Position numbers and translations under genes: made by a program. The notes below the pieces were generated by a model. That model was not told the origin of the DNA, made no database searches, and worked only from the letters and a program-made list of their open reading frames with translations. DNA of 64,000 nucleotides from Deroplatys truncata (taxonomy: Eukaryota; Arthropoda; Insecta; Mantodea; Mantidae), in contig CM060990.1 of NCBI GenBank assembly GCA_030765065.1, forward strand, positions 414,789,198 through 414,853,197. Direction: 5' to 3'. Shown here piece by piece: positions 9,394 to 19,339 of this stretch (positions within the stretch are counted from its first letter, which is position 1; every line of letters begins with the position of its first letter).

Positions 9394-10890
9394 ATTTCTA
9401 CGAGGTACGTGCTAGCCGTCGAGGCAAATAAGTATATATAAGTATAGAGACATCATCGCGCTGGAATCAGCTCAGAGATGGCGAGGAAGAAGGGTCGCTC
9501 TGTCGCCGCTCCTGCTAAGGCAGGAACCTCTTCATCTCCTCCGGCATCCGCCGAGGAGATTTCGCCGCAGCCGCCGCAGCCTAGGGCAACCTATGCCGCA
9601 ACCGCCGCTTCGCCGCCAGCCAGGGCAGCTTCGCCGCGACTGCCTCCGCAGTCGCCGCATCACTCACCGGCATCCACGCTGCCGATTCTGGGCACTTCCC
9701 AGCCACCGCAGAGTCAGCCTGTGCCTCATGGGAGGTACAGCGCCATCGTCCGTGGGGTCCCGAGGGACCTGCCAGCCAGGTTCCTCGTCACCGCAGCCCA
9801 CCAGCAGTGGCCTTCAGCCTTGAAGGCCACCAGGATTCACGGAGCTCAGGTACCCACATCGCTCGTCAGGTTGGAGTTTGCAGATCCTGGCGACTACGAA
9901 GCTGCCTTGAGGGCAGGCCTGCCCTTGTTAGGGCGGTGCTTACGCATCGAGGCCAGCCGAGTGGAACGCCAGGCTCCCTGCAGACGCTGCTGTGCCTACG
10001 GGCACAATGAGACGACCTGCGCAGCTCAACCCAGGTGCCACTACTGTGGAGCAGCCTGCACCACCGCATCGTGCACCCAGCACGACCTTCGCCGCCGACG
10101 CCGCTACTGTGCGACCTGTGGAGGGTCATCCCACTACACCGCGAGGAAATCCAGGGTTTGCGCGACGCCGTTCAGGATCTCCACGCGGAGGTCCTGGACA
10201 TAGGTGTGCCCATCGCGGCTCTGGACGACTTCATCACCACCACCACCGAGAAGCTCCAGGATTTGCAGACCGCCATCACTGCTGGCACTTCCCAGCAACA
10301 AACCACCGCCGCTGACCTGTTGACAAAACTGCACCTCATCTCTACACGGCTACAAAACCTGGAGACCAGCTTCGAGGAAAGAAGACCATCAGCATCATCA
10401 TCACACATTCCACAACCACCAGAGAAGTCAACGCTGGTCATCTCCGAGAGCCAGCAGCGAATTCTTGCACAATGCCGTGCGCTTGTGTAGGACCAGTCCA
10501 AACGACGACGGCCTCCAGCGCCAGAGTAAGTCCACCTTCATCACCATCCCTTCGTATTATCTCTTATTGAACCCCATTTTCTATTACCACTTCCTAACCC
10601 CTAGGCTGCAGTCAGGGTAATTTGTCATGGCTGTAGGCTAGGACCGCACTTCACGCCGCTCCCGCCCATTGGGCGGCAGCATAGAATCTTTCGTTCGACT
10701 AACACGGGTGCTATGCGGGACCGTGCTACCTTTCCCTTGAACTTCCTTTCAAACCCACGACCTAACCGGTGGAGGAGTTTTTAGTGGGTATGCCGACGCT
10801 CGGAGATTCCCACACTCTCAGTCCTGACTCCAATCGGGGCTGGGGTTAGTGATTAAATCATTTTCTCCTCCACTCGAAAAAAAAGTATAC
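9394..10890 (+). mobile_element. Gag-only Jockey derivative, unit 1
   Basis: The unit consists of a short leader, one gag ORF and a 3' UTR (10,491-10,880) ending CTCCTCCACTCG plus an A-run. No endonuclease/RT lies between gag and the 3' end. AAGTATA strings occur before it (about 9,438), between it and unit 2 (about 10,884) and after unit 2 (about 12,450). The 3' UTR shares GCTATGCGGGACC and GAGTTTTTAGTGGGTATGCCG with the Jockey module but is a separate subfamily. Confidence 0.65.
9478..10490 (+). pseudogene. Jockey gag (ORF1) with CCHC zinc knuckles, frameshifted
   Basis: The ATG at 9,478 follows CAGCTCAGAG and matches the start of unit 2. The N-terminus is basic, then proline/alanine-rich (residues about 10-75), then a folded RNA-binding core (YSAIVRGVPRDLPARF…). 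A cysteine cluster follows: PCRRCCAYGHNETTC and RCHYCGAACTTASCTQH, i.e. CCHC-type knuckles. The open frame ends at 10,203, but the family sequence continues in another frame (10,035-10,490) with a coiled-coil-like EEIQGLRDAVQDLHAEVL. Compared with unit 2, a Pro-rich segment between the knuckles and the coil is missing, which explains the frameshift. The protein would coat element RNA. Confidence 0.8.
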
Positions 10891-12456
10891 ACTCACACAC
10901 TCAGCTCCGAGATGGCGAAGAAGAAGGGTCGCTCCGTCGTCACTCCTGCTAAGGCAGGAACCTCTTCTTCTCCTCCGGCACCCGCCGAGGAGATCTCGTC
11001 GCAGCCGCCGCAGCCTAGGGCTACCTACGCCTCCACCACCGCTTCGCCGCCGGCCAACGCAGCTTCGCCGCAACTGCCTCCGCAGTTGCCGACAGCTTTA
11101 CCGGTGCCAACGCCACCGACACTGGGTTCTACCCAGTCACCGCAGACTCGACCTGTGTCTTATGGGAGGTACACTGCCGTCGTCAGAGGGGTCTGGAGGG
11201 ACCTGCCAGCCAGGTTCTTCATCGCCGCAGCCCATCAGCAGTGGCCTTCAGCTCTGAAGGCCACTAGGATCATCGGAGCACAGGGACCCACGTCACTCGT
11301 CAGGATGGAGTTTGCAGACCCTGGCGACTACGAAGCTGCCTTGAGGGCGGGCTTGCTCTTGTTAGGGCGGTGCTTACGCATCGAGGCCAGCCGAGTAGAA
11401 CGCCAGGCTCCTTGCAGGCGCTGCTCTGCCTACGGGCACATCGAAACGTCCTGCGCAGCTCAACCCAGGTGCCACTACTGTGGATCAGCCTGCATCACCT
11501 CATCGTGCACTCAGCACGACCTTCGCCGCCGACGCCACTACTGCGCGACCTGTGGAGGGTCAACACATTTCACCGTCCAAGCGCTCTGCCACCTGCATCC
11601 TCGCAGGAAGGCAACGCCGAAGCCGCCAGCATCTTCATCGCAGCCAGCAGCACCTCCACAGACGCCGACACCATCACCAGCGCCGACACCAACATTTTCA
11701 GCACCGATCATCGAGGAAGTCCAGGGCCTACGCGACGGCGTTCAGGATCTCCACGTGGAGTTCCTGAACATGACGACGAAGCTGACAGCGCTGGAGGAAC
11801 TCATCAGGGACCTTCAAGACACCTCAGCTGCTCAGCAAGTTTTTCTAGCTGGGCAGTTCGAGACTATCACTTCTAGACTCAGCACCATCGACAACGCCAT
11901 CCAAACCTCATCTTCAGCAACGGATACCATTACTCAACACCTAGATACCATCGACATGACCATCAGATCTCTGGAAGCGCAGCAGCACGAACTCCGGGCC
12001 CACTTCCAGCAGCCAGCCAAACCGGAGGCCCCAAGCAACCGCCGAAGGCCTCCGCATCATACGAAGAGGAATTCAGAAGCCGAGCACTACATCTTCAACA
12101 GAAGTAAGTTCTGCACCAATCCATTTCCACAATCACCATTCAAATTCCTTCCTAAACCCTCGCCATTTTCAATAGTGTTGCAGTTAGGTTTCATGGCTGC
12201 AACCTAGTAGCTACCTTTACCCGTTCCAGCCCATAGGGCAGAAGCTTCCATCTCTCACATACTAACGCGGGAGCTATGCGGGACCGCAAAAAGACACGCC
12301 ATTTCACTTTTTCCTCCTTCTTCCATTTTCCACCCGGTGGAGGAGTTTTTAATTGGTATGCCGACTATTGGTGAGTCCCACACTCTCAGTCCCGACTCCC
12401 ATCGGGGCTGGGGATCGTGATTAAATCATTTTCTCCTCCACTCGAATAAAAGTATA
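10884..12456 (+). mobile_element. Gag-only Jockey derivative, unit 2
   Basis: This is a head-to-tail neighbour of unit 1 with the same architecture: leader, gag, and 3' UTR (12,208-12,450) ending CTCCTCCACTCGAATAAA. AGTATAC stands on both sides (10,885 and 12,451). The element is about 1.55 kb and has no ORF2. It could be an RNA-mobilised half-element comparable to mammalian HAL1, or an ORF2 deletion product that was then duplicated. Confidence 0.65.
10912..12207 (+). CDS. Jockey-type gag (ORF1) protein, uninterrupted
   Basis: The open frame extends upstream to 10,849, but the ATG at 10,912 (CCGAGATGGCGAAG) is chosen because it matches the unit 1 start. It gives about 431 residues. Order: basic N-terminus (MAKKKGRS), Pro/Ala-rich region, RNA-binding core (YTAVVRGVWRDLPARF), zinc knuckles (PCRRCSAYGHIETSC, RCHYCGSACITSSC, YCATCGGSTHF), Pro/Thr-rich linker, then a coiled-coil-like tail (EEVQGLRDGVQDLHVEFL…). 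Presumed role: RNA-binding, particle-forming protein of a non-LTR element. It is the most complete retroelement protein in the window. No reverse transcriptase follows it within the unit. Confidence 0.8.
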   Translation: MAKKKGRSVVTPAKAGTSSSPPAPAEEISSQPPQPRATYASTTASPPANAASPQLPPQLPTALPVPTPPTLGSTQSPQTRPVSYGRYTAVVRGVWRDLPARFFIAAAHQQWPSALKATRIIGAQGPTSLVRMEFADPGDYEAALRAGLLLLGRCLRIEASRVERQAPCRRCSAYGHIETSCAAQPRCHYCGSACITSSCTQHDLRRRRHYCATCGGSTHFTVQALCHLHPRRKATPKPPASSSQPAAPPQTPTPSPAPTPTFSAPIIEEVQGLRDGVQDLHVEFLNMTTKLTALEELIRDLQDTSAAQQVFLAGQFETITSRLSTIDNAIQTSSSATDTITQHLDTIDMTIRSLEAQQHELRAHFQQPAKPEAPSNRRRPPHHTKRNSEAEHYIFNRSKFCTNPFPQSPFKFLPKPSPFSIVLQLGFMAAT

Positions 12457-12479
12457 CCTAATATAGCTACTATAGTGTA

Positions 12480-13067
12480 CCTTATATGGCGACCATCAGG
12501 ACAACGAGCACAACGAACAACCTAGAAGGCCGGATCACACGACTGAAGCCTGTGCCCACTTGACGAACAGGAACCGCTGGGAAGAACAGCACAGGCCTCA
12601 ATCACAGCAATTTCTCAATTATTTATAAAATGATACACTATAATACTTATCTAAGTTAGCAGTAAATTAACGTTAAGTCACATGACACGCAGGCACTCCC
12701 TGCAATCAACGCACAAATTAGATTTTAAGTTAAACTAACCATATATTAACAACATAAGAGACAACGCATATAACCCAATGGTATTGTTCAGGTTTCATGA
12801 GCAATACCAGCAAGTAACACTTGACGCGCTCGCATGCAATGCATGCCAGCTAAGTAGCCATTCACATACTAACCAATGTGCTATGCGGGACCCGACTAAA
12901 TGCATGCAAGCATGAATGCGCGATATGACACAGCAATATACAACTAACATGTGGTAGGGTTTTTAGTGGGTATTCCGTGCTTTGAGCGGCGAACCCCACA
13001 TATCCCCCCAACCACTGCACTCCGGCTGGGGGTCGAATGCAGTAATGCATTTTCCCCCACGAAAAAA
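12480..13067 (+). mobile_element. Detached Jockey 3' end (second truncated copy)
   Basis: Colinear with the minus-strand reference 3' UTR (about 5,600 to 4,960), with the same landmarks and a short A-run at 13,062-13,067. It is followed at once by RT coding sequence of another Jockey copy, so it is either inserted at, or joined to, the 5' end of that truncated copy. Confidence 0.7.
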
Positions 13068-13069
13068 TA

Positions 13070-14439
13070 GCTCTTAAACACCTACTAGATGACGCGATAC
13101 ATCTATTAGCAATATTTTTCTACTTCCCATTAACAAATGGGCTGTTCCCCGAAAGATGGAAAACTGCCCACGTACTACACTTCCCGAAAAAGCAGAAGAA
13201 CCTCTCCAATCCCAACAACTATCGCCCTATTAGCTTACCGAATACGTTAGGCAAGCTTTTAGAAAGAGTAATACTAAAAAGACTCAACGCAGGCATCAAT
13301 AAGCGCGATATCCTCATTCCGGAACAGTTCTGTTTCCGAGCGAAAAACTCTACGTACTTGCAACTCTTAAGGGCAACAGAGAACATCACATACGGTTCCA
13401 ACATTCGAAAGTCCACAGGAGCATTACTACTCGACGTGGAGCGGGCTTTCAACAAAGCTTGGCATGCGGGAATACTGAAAAAGTTACCCTCATTAGGCAT
13501 TCAGGATTCGCTAATAAAACTAATGGCTAACTACTTGGACAGAAAGTTCCAATCTTCAGTGAACAACAGTCGATCCTCCATTAGCTCCATCAAAGCGGGC
13601 CTCCCTCAAGGAACCATACTCGGGCCTACACTGTTCAACTTATACATAAACGACATCCCCAAAACTGTAAACAGCACCCTCTACATATACGCTGACGATA
13701 CAACAATAATGACGCAATCTTTCCAAACACAAGTTATACACACCCAGCTCTTCGAGAGCTGGAGAGTTGGCTAACGAACTGGCGGATCAAAGCAAACGCC
13801 CCAAAGACCAAAGCAATAATCTTCACAAAACGAACAAATTACAGATTCCCAAGACACAGTTTACAGCCGCTCACACTCTTCGGTGAGAACATAAACTGGA
13901 CAGCGAATGTAACATGGCTAGGGCTGAAAATGGACCAAGGTCTGACTTGGAAACCCCACATAAACCAAGTCAGGGGAAAAGCAAATGCCAAATTGGGCAA
14001 ATTATACCTTCTGATAAACCTAAATAATCAATTAAACCTTAAATTAGCCCTAACCCTCTACAAAACAGTAATTTGCCCCATTCTAACCTATGCGGCACCT
14101 GTGTGGGGATACGCCTCTAAAACACACATCAAAAGACTACAAACTTGCCAAAATAAAATCTTACGCTTAGTATCAAAAGTGGCAACAATAGCTTCCGCTG
14201 ACATACTACATGACGAACTAAAAATGCATACCATCGAAGAATTTATTAAAAAGCTTACGTTTGACACATACAAAAAGCTTCCTACACATCACAACGCTCA
14301 TATTTACAACATAGGTAACCATAGAACAGAAGCGAATAAACATAAGCGTCCTCTCTCAATTTTCGACCGAACACTATTCCACAACGCGAGAGAGCCTAAC
14401 ATCCAAGAATTCCTAGAAAACCTCCTAAGACACCCCTAA
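13070..14439 (+). pseudogene. Jockey-type reverse transcriptase, 5'-truncated
   Basis: The frame is open from 13,070, where it begins inside the RT fingers, to the stop at 13,774. Visible are FPKKQKNLSNPNNYRPISL, a LLLDVERAFNKAWHAGIL block (the first catalytic-Asp motif), AGLPQGTILGPTLFNLYIND and YADDT. After a frame break, the C-terminal region (13,930-14,439) has a HINQVRGKANAKLGKLY segment and YAAPVWGYASKTHIKRLQ and ends at a TAA at 14,437-14,439. The protein agrees closely with the minus-strand copy at 5.95-7.19 kb but is better preserved. Endonuclease and gag are missing. Confidence 0.85.
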
Positions 14440-15175
14440 AACACCAAATTACCTAGAACACGAACAAAAACTAATCTCACTTCATCACCTTCTCACTGTT
14501 ACATAGTTCCGGTCCATGCAGCAGCCTTCAAGTCCTTGCGCTACCCAGCCAAGGCGGCTCCGGGAGAAGAAGGCCTCCCCGCGTGACACACTCGTGCAGC
14601 TGCGCCGAGATGGGTTGGCTGCTTATCTGTGTGGGCATAACGACGAACGGCTTCAGCTAAGGACCACGAGAAGACGAGTAAGACAGCCTTGCATCACGGA
14701 CGTCACAGGATATCCTCCTGGCTGAAATATTTGACACTCTTCCCAAGGGAAGCAACTCGGAAGAACTCAAGACGACTGGTATCATAGCCTAAGAGTATTT
14801 CCACAAACTTTTTGCTCTAACATAGGTTAGATATACAATAATGACAATTGCACTAATCTGCAAGAAAGCAAACCTCAGTAATTTCATAGAATGTAACCAA
14901 GTATCACAATTACCTAGTGTAATGAACGACTAATCACCCTGGATTACTCAGGGCACCAGTCATGTGTAATTCCGGGTAACTAACTATTGACGCGCTCGCA
15001 TGCATCGCATGCCAGCTACACACCTTTCCTTGACTAACCGGAGTGATATGCGGGACCCGACTACAATGCACGATATTATTAATAGTGGGGAGCCCCACAT
15101 GTCCCCCCAGCCATTGCACACCGGCTGGGGATTGAATGCAGCAATGAATTTTCCCCCCACGGAAAAAAGAAACCC
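14440..15175 (+). other. 3' UTR and short A-run of the plus-strand Jockey element
   Basis: The distal part (14,930-15,165) carries the shared landmarks: GCATGCCAGCTA, GATATGCGGGACCCGA, CCAGCCATTGCACACCGGCTGGGG and TTTTCCCCCCACGG. A short A-rich end and Penelope sequence follow. The proximal part differs from the other copies. Confidence 0.7.
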
Positions 15176-15290
15176 GATCTAGTCATTCAGCATCCTAAAG
15201 ATGAGAGATGCGCGCTTCCGAAACGTCGATGTACCAACATCACCTCACCTGGCCTGAAGCCCGAGAACGTCTATAACATGTTTATGAATG
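15176..15290 (+). mobile_element. Penelope-like element end, hammerhead-like motif with mutated core
   Basis: This is the plus-strand counterpart of 4,846-4,955: CCTAAAGATG…CCGAAACGTCGATG and CACCTCACCTGGCCTGAAGCCCGAGAACG. The core reads CTAAAGA where the other copy has CTGAAGA, a change expected to kill ribozyme activity. It has the same orientation as the GIY-YIG segment at 8.3-8.9 kb, so it may be the far end of that interrupted element. Confidence 0.55.
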
Positions 15291-15359
15291 TTTGTGTTCG
15301 GGGATATCCGTAGGTCTTCGCACAGGTTCGGGTGCTTGGTAGAAGTGTTAGTTTGTGAC

Positions 15360-15680
15360 AATCATGTAGGTGATGAAATCTGTGTGATTGTGATAGAAGA
15401 AGAGTGTGTGTAGAAATGCCTGTGATGGTGAAACAAAGAGCGGGTAGAGATAAGCGTGTGAATTAGAATGGAAGTAGAATGTGTAGAGAAAATCGTATGA
15501 ATGTTAATGGAAGAAGAATAGCTGTAGACATCCATGTGATGGTAAAACAATGACGGGGATAGAGAAAATCGTGTGAATATTACTGCAAGAAAGTGGTGTA
15601 GAGAAAATCGCATGAATGTGAATTGAAGAAGAGCGTGCCGAGAGAACCATGTGAGTGTAAAATTCAGATTAAAAATATGA
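15360..15680 (+). repeat. Degenerate minisatellite, about 36-40 bp unit
   Basis: The phrase GTAGAGAAAATCGTGTGAATG with GAAGAAGAG recurs six to eight times with variation. The 117-codon minus-strand frame across it is a translation of the repeat. Confidence 0.65.
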
Positions 15681-16064
15681 TACTCATGCAACGATTCGTC
15701 TTTCATGCACTGCATCGTTTAAACAAAATTAAATGCATCGTAAAAAGCCGACACTGATTTGTATAGTTATGTAAAAACTCACTCACTTTGCATTGTAGCG
15801 TGTTGATGAATGCTGTGTGTGTAGAAATCGACGACTCACACCTCTTCTTAAATTAAATAAAAACCTCGTGTTGCTATTCTTGAAGTTCTTTAAAAAATTT
15901 AAATTGTAGATTTAATAAGCTCGCGATGGTTCTAGCCAGCGTCGTTAGCTGTTTATATAGAGATCTAACTCCCCCCTGGATGTCAGCACATGGTCCTTGC
16001 AGGGGTGTTTACGTCACGTGATTATTGCACCTAGTGGAATTATCACCTGTTGCACAAGCGCAGA

Positions 16065-16580
16065 GGCTCTCAGCACTTCTATCCCCGCTTGGTTCAATTT
16101 CCCGCTCTCTCTCTCCTTCTCTCACCGACTCGCTCTCTCTCTCCCTCTGTCAGAGAGTACCTTCATAATGTCTTTAACACGAGCTATAATAAATGCGTGG
16201 GGAATGGAAGTCATATAATTGTTGTAATCCGAAGAGAATTACATTTTGCTACGTTACAGGGAAATGAAACAAAGGTTTTTTAATTCTGTAAAGACAATTA
16301 TTCCCAATGATATCGTGCGTGTGTGTATGTGTGTGTGTGCGCGAGCAGTTCTGTAGATGTGTATGTTTGTAGGCGTATGTGTGTGCACGTGTGTAAGTGT
16401 ACTGTGTATGTCTACGTATGTATCTGTACGTGTGTGTGGGGGTGTGCGTGTGTGTGCGTACGCTGGTATATGGGTGTATGTTTGTAGCCTGTTGTGTGTG
16501 CACTGGGGTATGTATGTGCACTGGTGTATGTATGTGTATTGCGTATATGTATGTGTAATGGTTCTATGTATGTGCTCGTG
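16065..16580. repeat. CT-rich block and GT-rich degenerate microsatellite
   Basis: 16,098-16,155 is rich in CTCTCT. 16,310-16,580 consists of imperfect GTGTAT/GTATGT runs that produce open frames on both strands with no recognisable protein. Confidence 0.85.
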
Positions 16581-16659
16581 TATATGCAAGTAAAGAAGAA
16601 AGAAAGAGATACATAGAGAAAAAAGAGAGAAGAAGAAAGGAAATAAGGAATCGTGTCCA

Positions 16660-17150
16660 GGCATCAGGATACATAAGAATACACAAGGGTTTAATATAAA
16701 TAATTATATTTATTAAATATATTTTAATCTGGCCACGCATACTCCCATAGTTTAATATTTATTATGCATTAGAGTTTCGCAGGGTAAGATTCGAACTAGG
16801 ACCTTCAGGGTACCTAAGAATACCCTGCATTAAGCATAGTAATGGTGTATAAACACTAACATGTTTTACCCCATTCATCTATGCTCCTAAATTTTATTTG
16901 CCTATAAGCATTAACGTTTCACTACATTAAGACTCGAACTCGAACCTCTGTATAGCCGAGAACGCCTCTCATTAATCAGGGTAATGATATAATAATGTTT
17001 TACACTATCAAAGTATCAATTTTTCATTAGCAATTAAAACATTTAAAGTTTTGCCAGCAGTAAGATTAAAACACAGACCTAAGGATATCTAAGTATACAC
17101 AGAGGTTTAATATAGGTAATGATATGTGTTAAACTTGTTTTTGATATCGC
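16660..17150. repeat. Degenerate ~150-bp tandem repeat with tRNA B-box-like strings
   Basis: Three to four units share a string like AAGAATACACAAGGGTTTAATATA followed by GTAATGATAT, and contain GATTCGAACTAGG- or GACTCGAACTCGAACC-like strings. Possibly decayed tRNA-related repeats. Unit borders are approximate. Confidence 0.45.
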
Positions 17151-17204
17151 TGTTTGAAAGATACAATATGCGCAAAAGCAGAGAGTTGAACATGTATAAC
17201 TATT

Positions 17205-17330
17205 TTCGGTGATGCCCGCAGGTCGTCGTGCAGGTTCATGTGCTTGGAGGAAGTGTTAGGGATGCTTTGATCGTGTATATCAATGTTCGGAGATGTCCGT
17301 AGGTCTTCGTGAAGGTTCGGCTGCTCTCAG
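17205..17330 (+). repeat. Short dispersed repeat, two copies here and one at 15,293-15,355
   Basis: The phrase GATRTCCGTAGGTCTTCG followed by CAGGTTCGGGTGCTTGG and GAAGTGTTAG occurs at 15,293-15,355, 17,205-17,265 and, shorter, 17,285-17,330. Nature unknown. Confidence 0.5.
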
Positions 17331-17524
17331 AGAGAACTCTCCGCGGGGACAGAGTCGGTTCCAAGACATCGAGTTTGAGCGAGGCGAATTTATTGCCTAG
17401 CAGGTAAATGAAGCTTGCCCCTCGTGTGAAAGGGGTCCCTCTCTCTCTCTCTCTTTTATACGGTCAAACAAAGATACGGCATGTATAATAGCACAGAGTC
17501 CTAGAGTTACTGTGTTATTGCTGC

Positions 17525-17895
17525 ACCAGACTCTCTCTTTGTTATATTGCACGTTTTTGGAGAGAATGGAAGGCAGCGGTAAAGGGGGCTGTTGCATGTG
17601 TGTCCTTCCTAAGAAACACCTGTGCAGGACAATGTAATGGAGACAATAGCGCTTGTTCTCTTGTAACAAAGCATACTTTACTACACCGTTGTTTATTTTG
17701 ACAGGAAAAGGTACGGTCTTTGTTATATTGCCAGGTGAGCGTGTTTGGAGAGAGAATAGAATACAGCTGGGGGAGGAGGTTGCCACAGATGTGGCCCTCA
17801 GAAATCGCACGTGTACGGAAACGGAAAGGAGGAGAATAGCATCTGCTCCTTTGTTACAAAGCATAATGTATTACACCTTTGTTCATTTTGACAGG
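17525..17895 (+). repeat. Tandem duplication of a ~190-bp unit
   Basis: CTTTGTTATATTGC…GGAGAGA…GTTACAAAGCATA…TTGTTYATTTTGACAGG occurs twice in succession with moderate divergence. The 155-codon minus and 81-codon plus frames here have no recognisable domain. 17,900-19,140 shows nothing I recognise. Confidence 0.65.
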
Positions 17896-19145
17896 TAATG
17901 GGCGACCTTAATTGCATGCCTGTCAATCTTTCCATTATACTTCACAAAATTTATGACCTCAGCTGAAAGAAAAGGGTACCAGGAGGGCGTGTCAGGTGGA
18001 GGGGAGATCGGATTAGCATATTAGCTGCACATTCCTGCATATTATGTGCGCTGGCGCCCGCAATTCCCTACTATTCATATTGTTAATTATCTTGTTTACA
18101 CCTTGTTAATTAGTGTTTTTATAGATTTATTATATAGGTTTTCAAACCTGTAAGCAACCTTTTGGTCTGAGTGTTTCATTACTACTGACATGTCTATCCT
18201 GGCCAGTTAAAGATTGGCATCGAACATGAGTGGGTAAAGAGAGCATGCGCAAAGCATTATGAGTGATGCTGATGGTAAACACAGTCCAATGTGTCAATCC
18301 AAGAGGTGCTAGATCCCGCCTTCGGAAAGAAAGTGAAGGTAGCAGCGCAACCACATATTATTCTGCTTCTTTACATTTGCAGTAGCAGAGCAGACGCATA
18401 TGGAAATGTCGAGAGGGACAACTTTGTACAAGAGAGGAAAACGTATCTTTGGAAATATACATATAATGAAGATTCGTAAGTTATTTATGTGCAATATAAT
18501 ACGCTAATTATATTTTAATTACGATGGAAGTCTTAAAACCAAAAACCGATAAAACAATGTTTGTCTTAAAATTGTGAGTAGACACTGTCTACCTTTCTCT
18601 TTTGATGATATGCCGCTGCATCTAATCGTTTTGCATGTAGAAATAAATTTTATATCTTTATTTATTTTGAACATGCCATTAAGCTTATCGCAATCGTCAC
18701 AAAACTTGTTAAAAGGTTCTAATGCTGAATTTGATTTCGCAGACTTTGCACAAAGTTAATGAATATGCCATAAGAAGAGGAGACCGGTGTGAAGTAACAT
18801 TAAAATTCTCAAGTTATAGACTGTGGATTTAGTGCACCTTGAGCGGCACTTTCATGTATAAGCAACAGGCGGGTTAAGGAGAAAGTAGCTAATATTTCTC
18901 GCAAAATTACTAATTAATCCCTAGGTTTCCTATCCAAGGCTATTGCAACAGGAGACGAGCGGAGGAAAATACCCTCATACCGTCTTTTCTGGTAACTAAT
19001 ATGTAAATACATACACCACGTGAGTCTTCTCATCCTGCTGATTGGTAACTAGGCAACCCTTCATTTTACTATGTGTAATGCAGGTACTGACACCGCAGTC
19101 ACCAGCCCACTGATTAGGGCTACCGTGGTGCTAGTTGTTAACTTA

Positions 19146-19225
19146 CTCTGGTAGCGCAATGGTTAACATGCTGAAAAGAAATGGCGAAGGTTGCAAGTTC
19201 AAATCACGCCTGCGAAAAATTTAGT
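19146..19225 (+). mobile_element. tRNA-like SINE head, weak
   Basis: An A-box-like TGGTAGCGCAATGG is followed after about 40 bases by a B-box-like AGTTCAAATCA. The cloverleaf does not pair, so it is not a working tRNA. The body after it is not matched to the other SINEs here. Confidence 0.4.
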
Positions 19226-19339
19226 TTTTTATTCATTTCTGTTCATGTTTCGAGAAAGTTCCAGCAAATCGTGATTTTTTCCAAATGTACTAGAAAGTGA
19301 ATTTGACTATATAATCGAAGTTCCAGCCGTTCGTGCTCA

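Noticed and set aside
10134..10501. Antisense frames over the gag units
   Set aside because: Shadows of the GC-rich gag coding sequence on the plus strand.
16249..16664. 136- and 90-codon His/Thr-rich proteins
   Set aside because: Frames through a GT/AC microsatellite; composition explains them.
17397..17898. 155-codon minus-strand gene
   Set aside because: Spans a ~190-bp tandem duplication, shows no domain, and is in antisense to another open frame.
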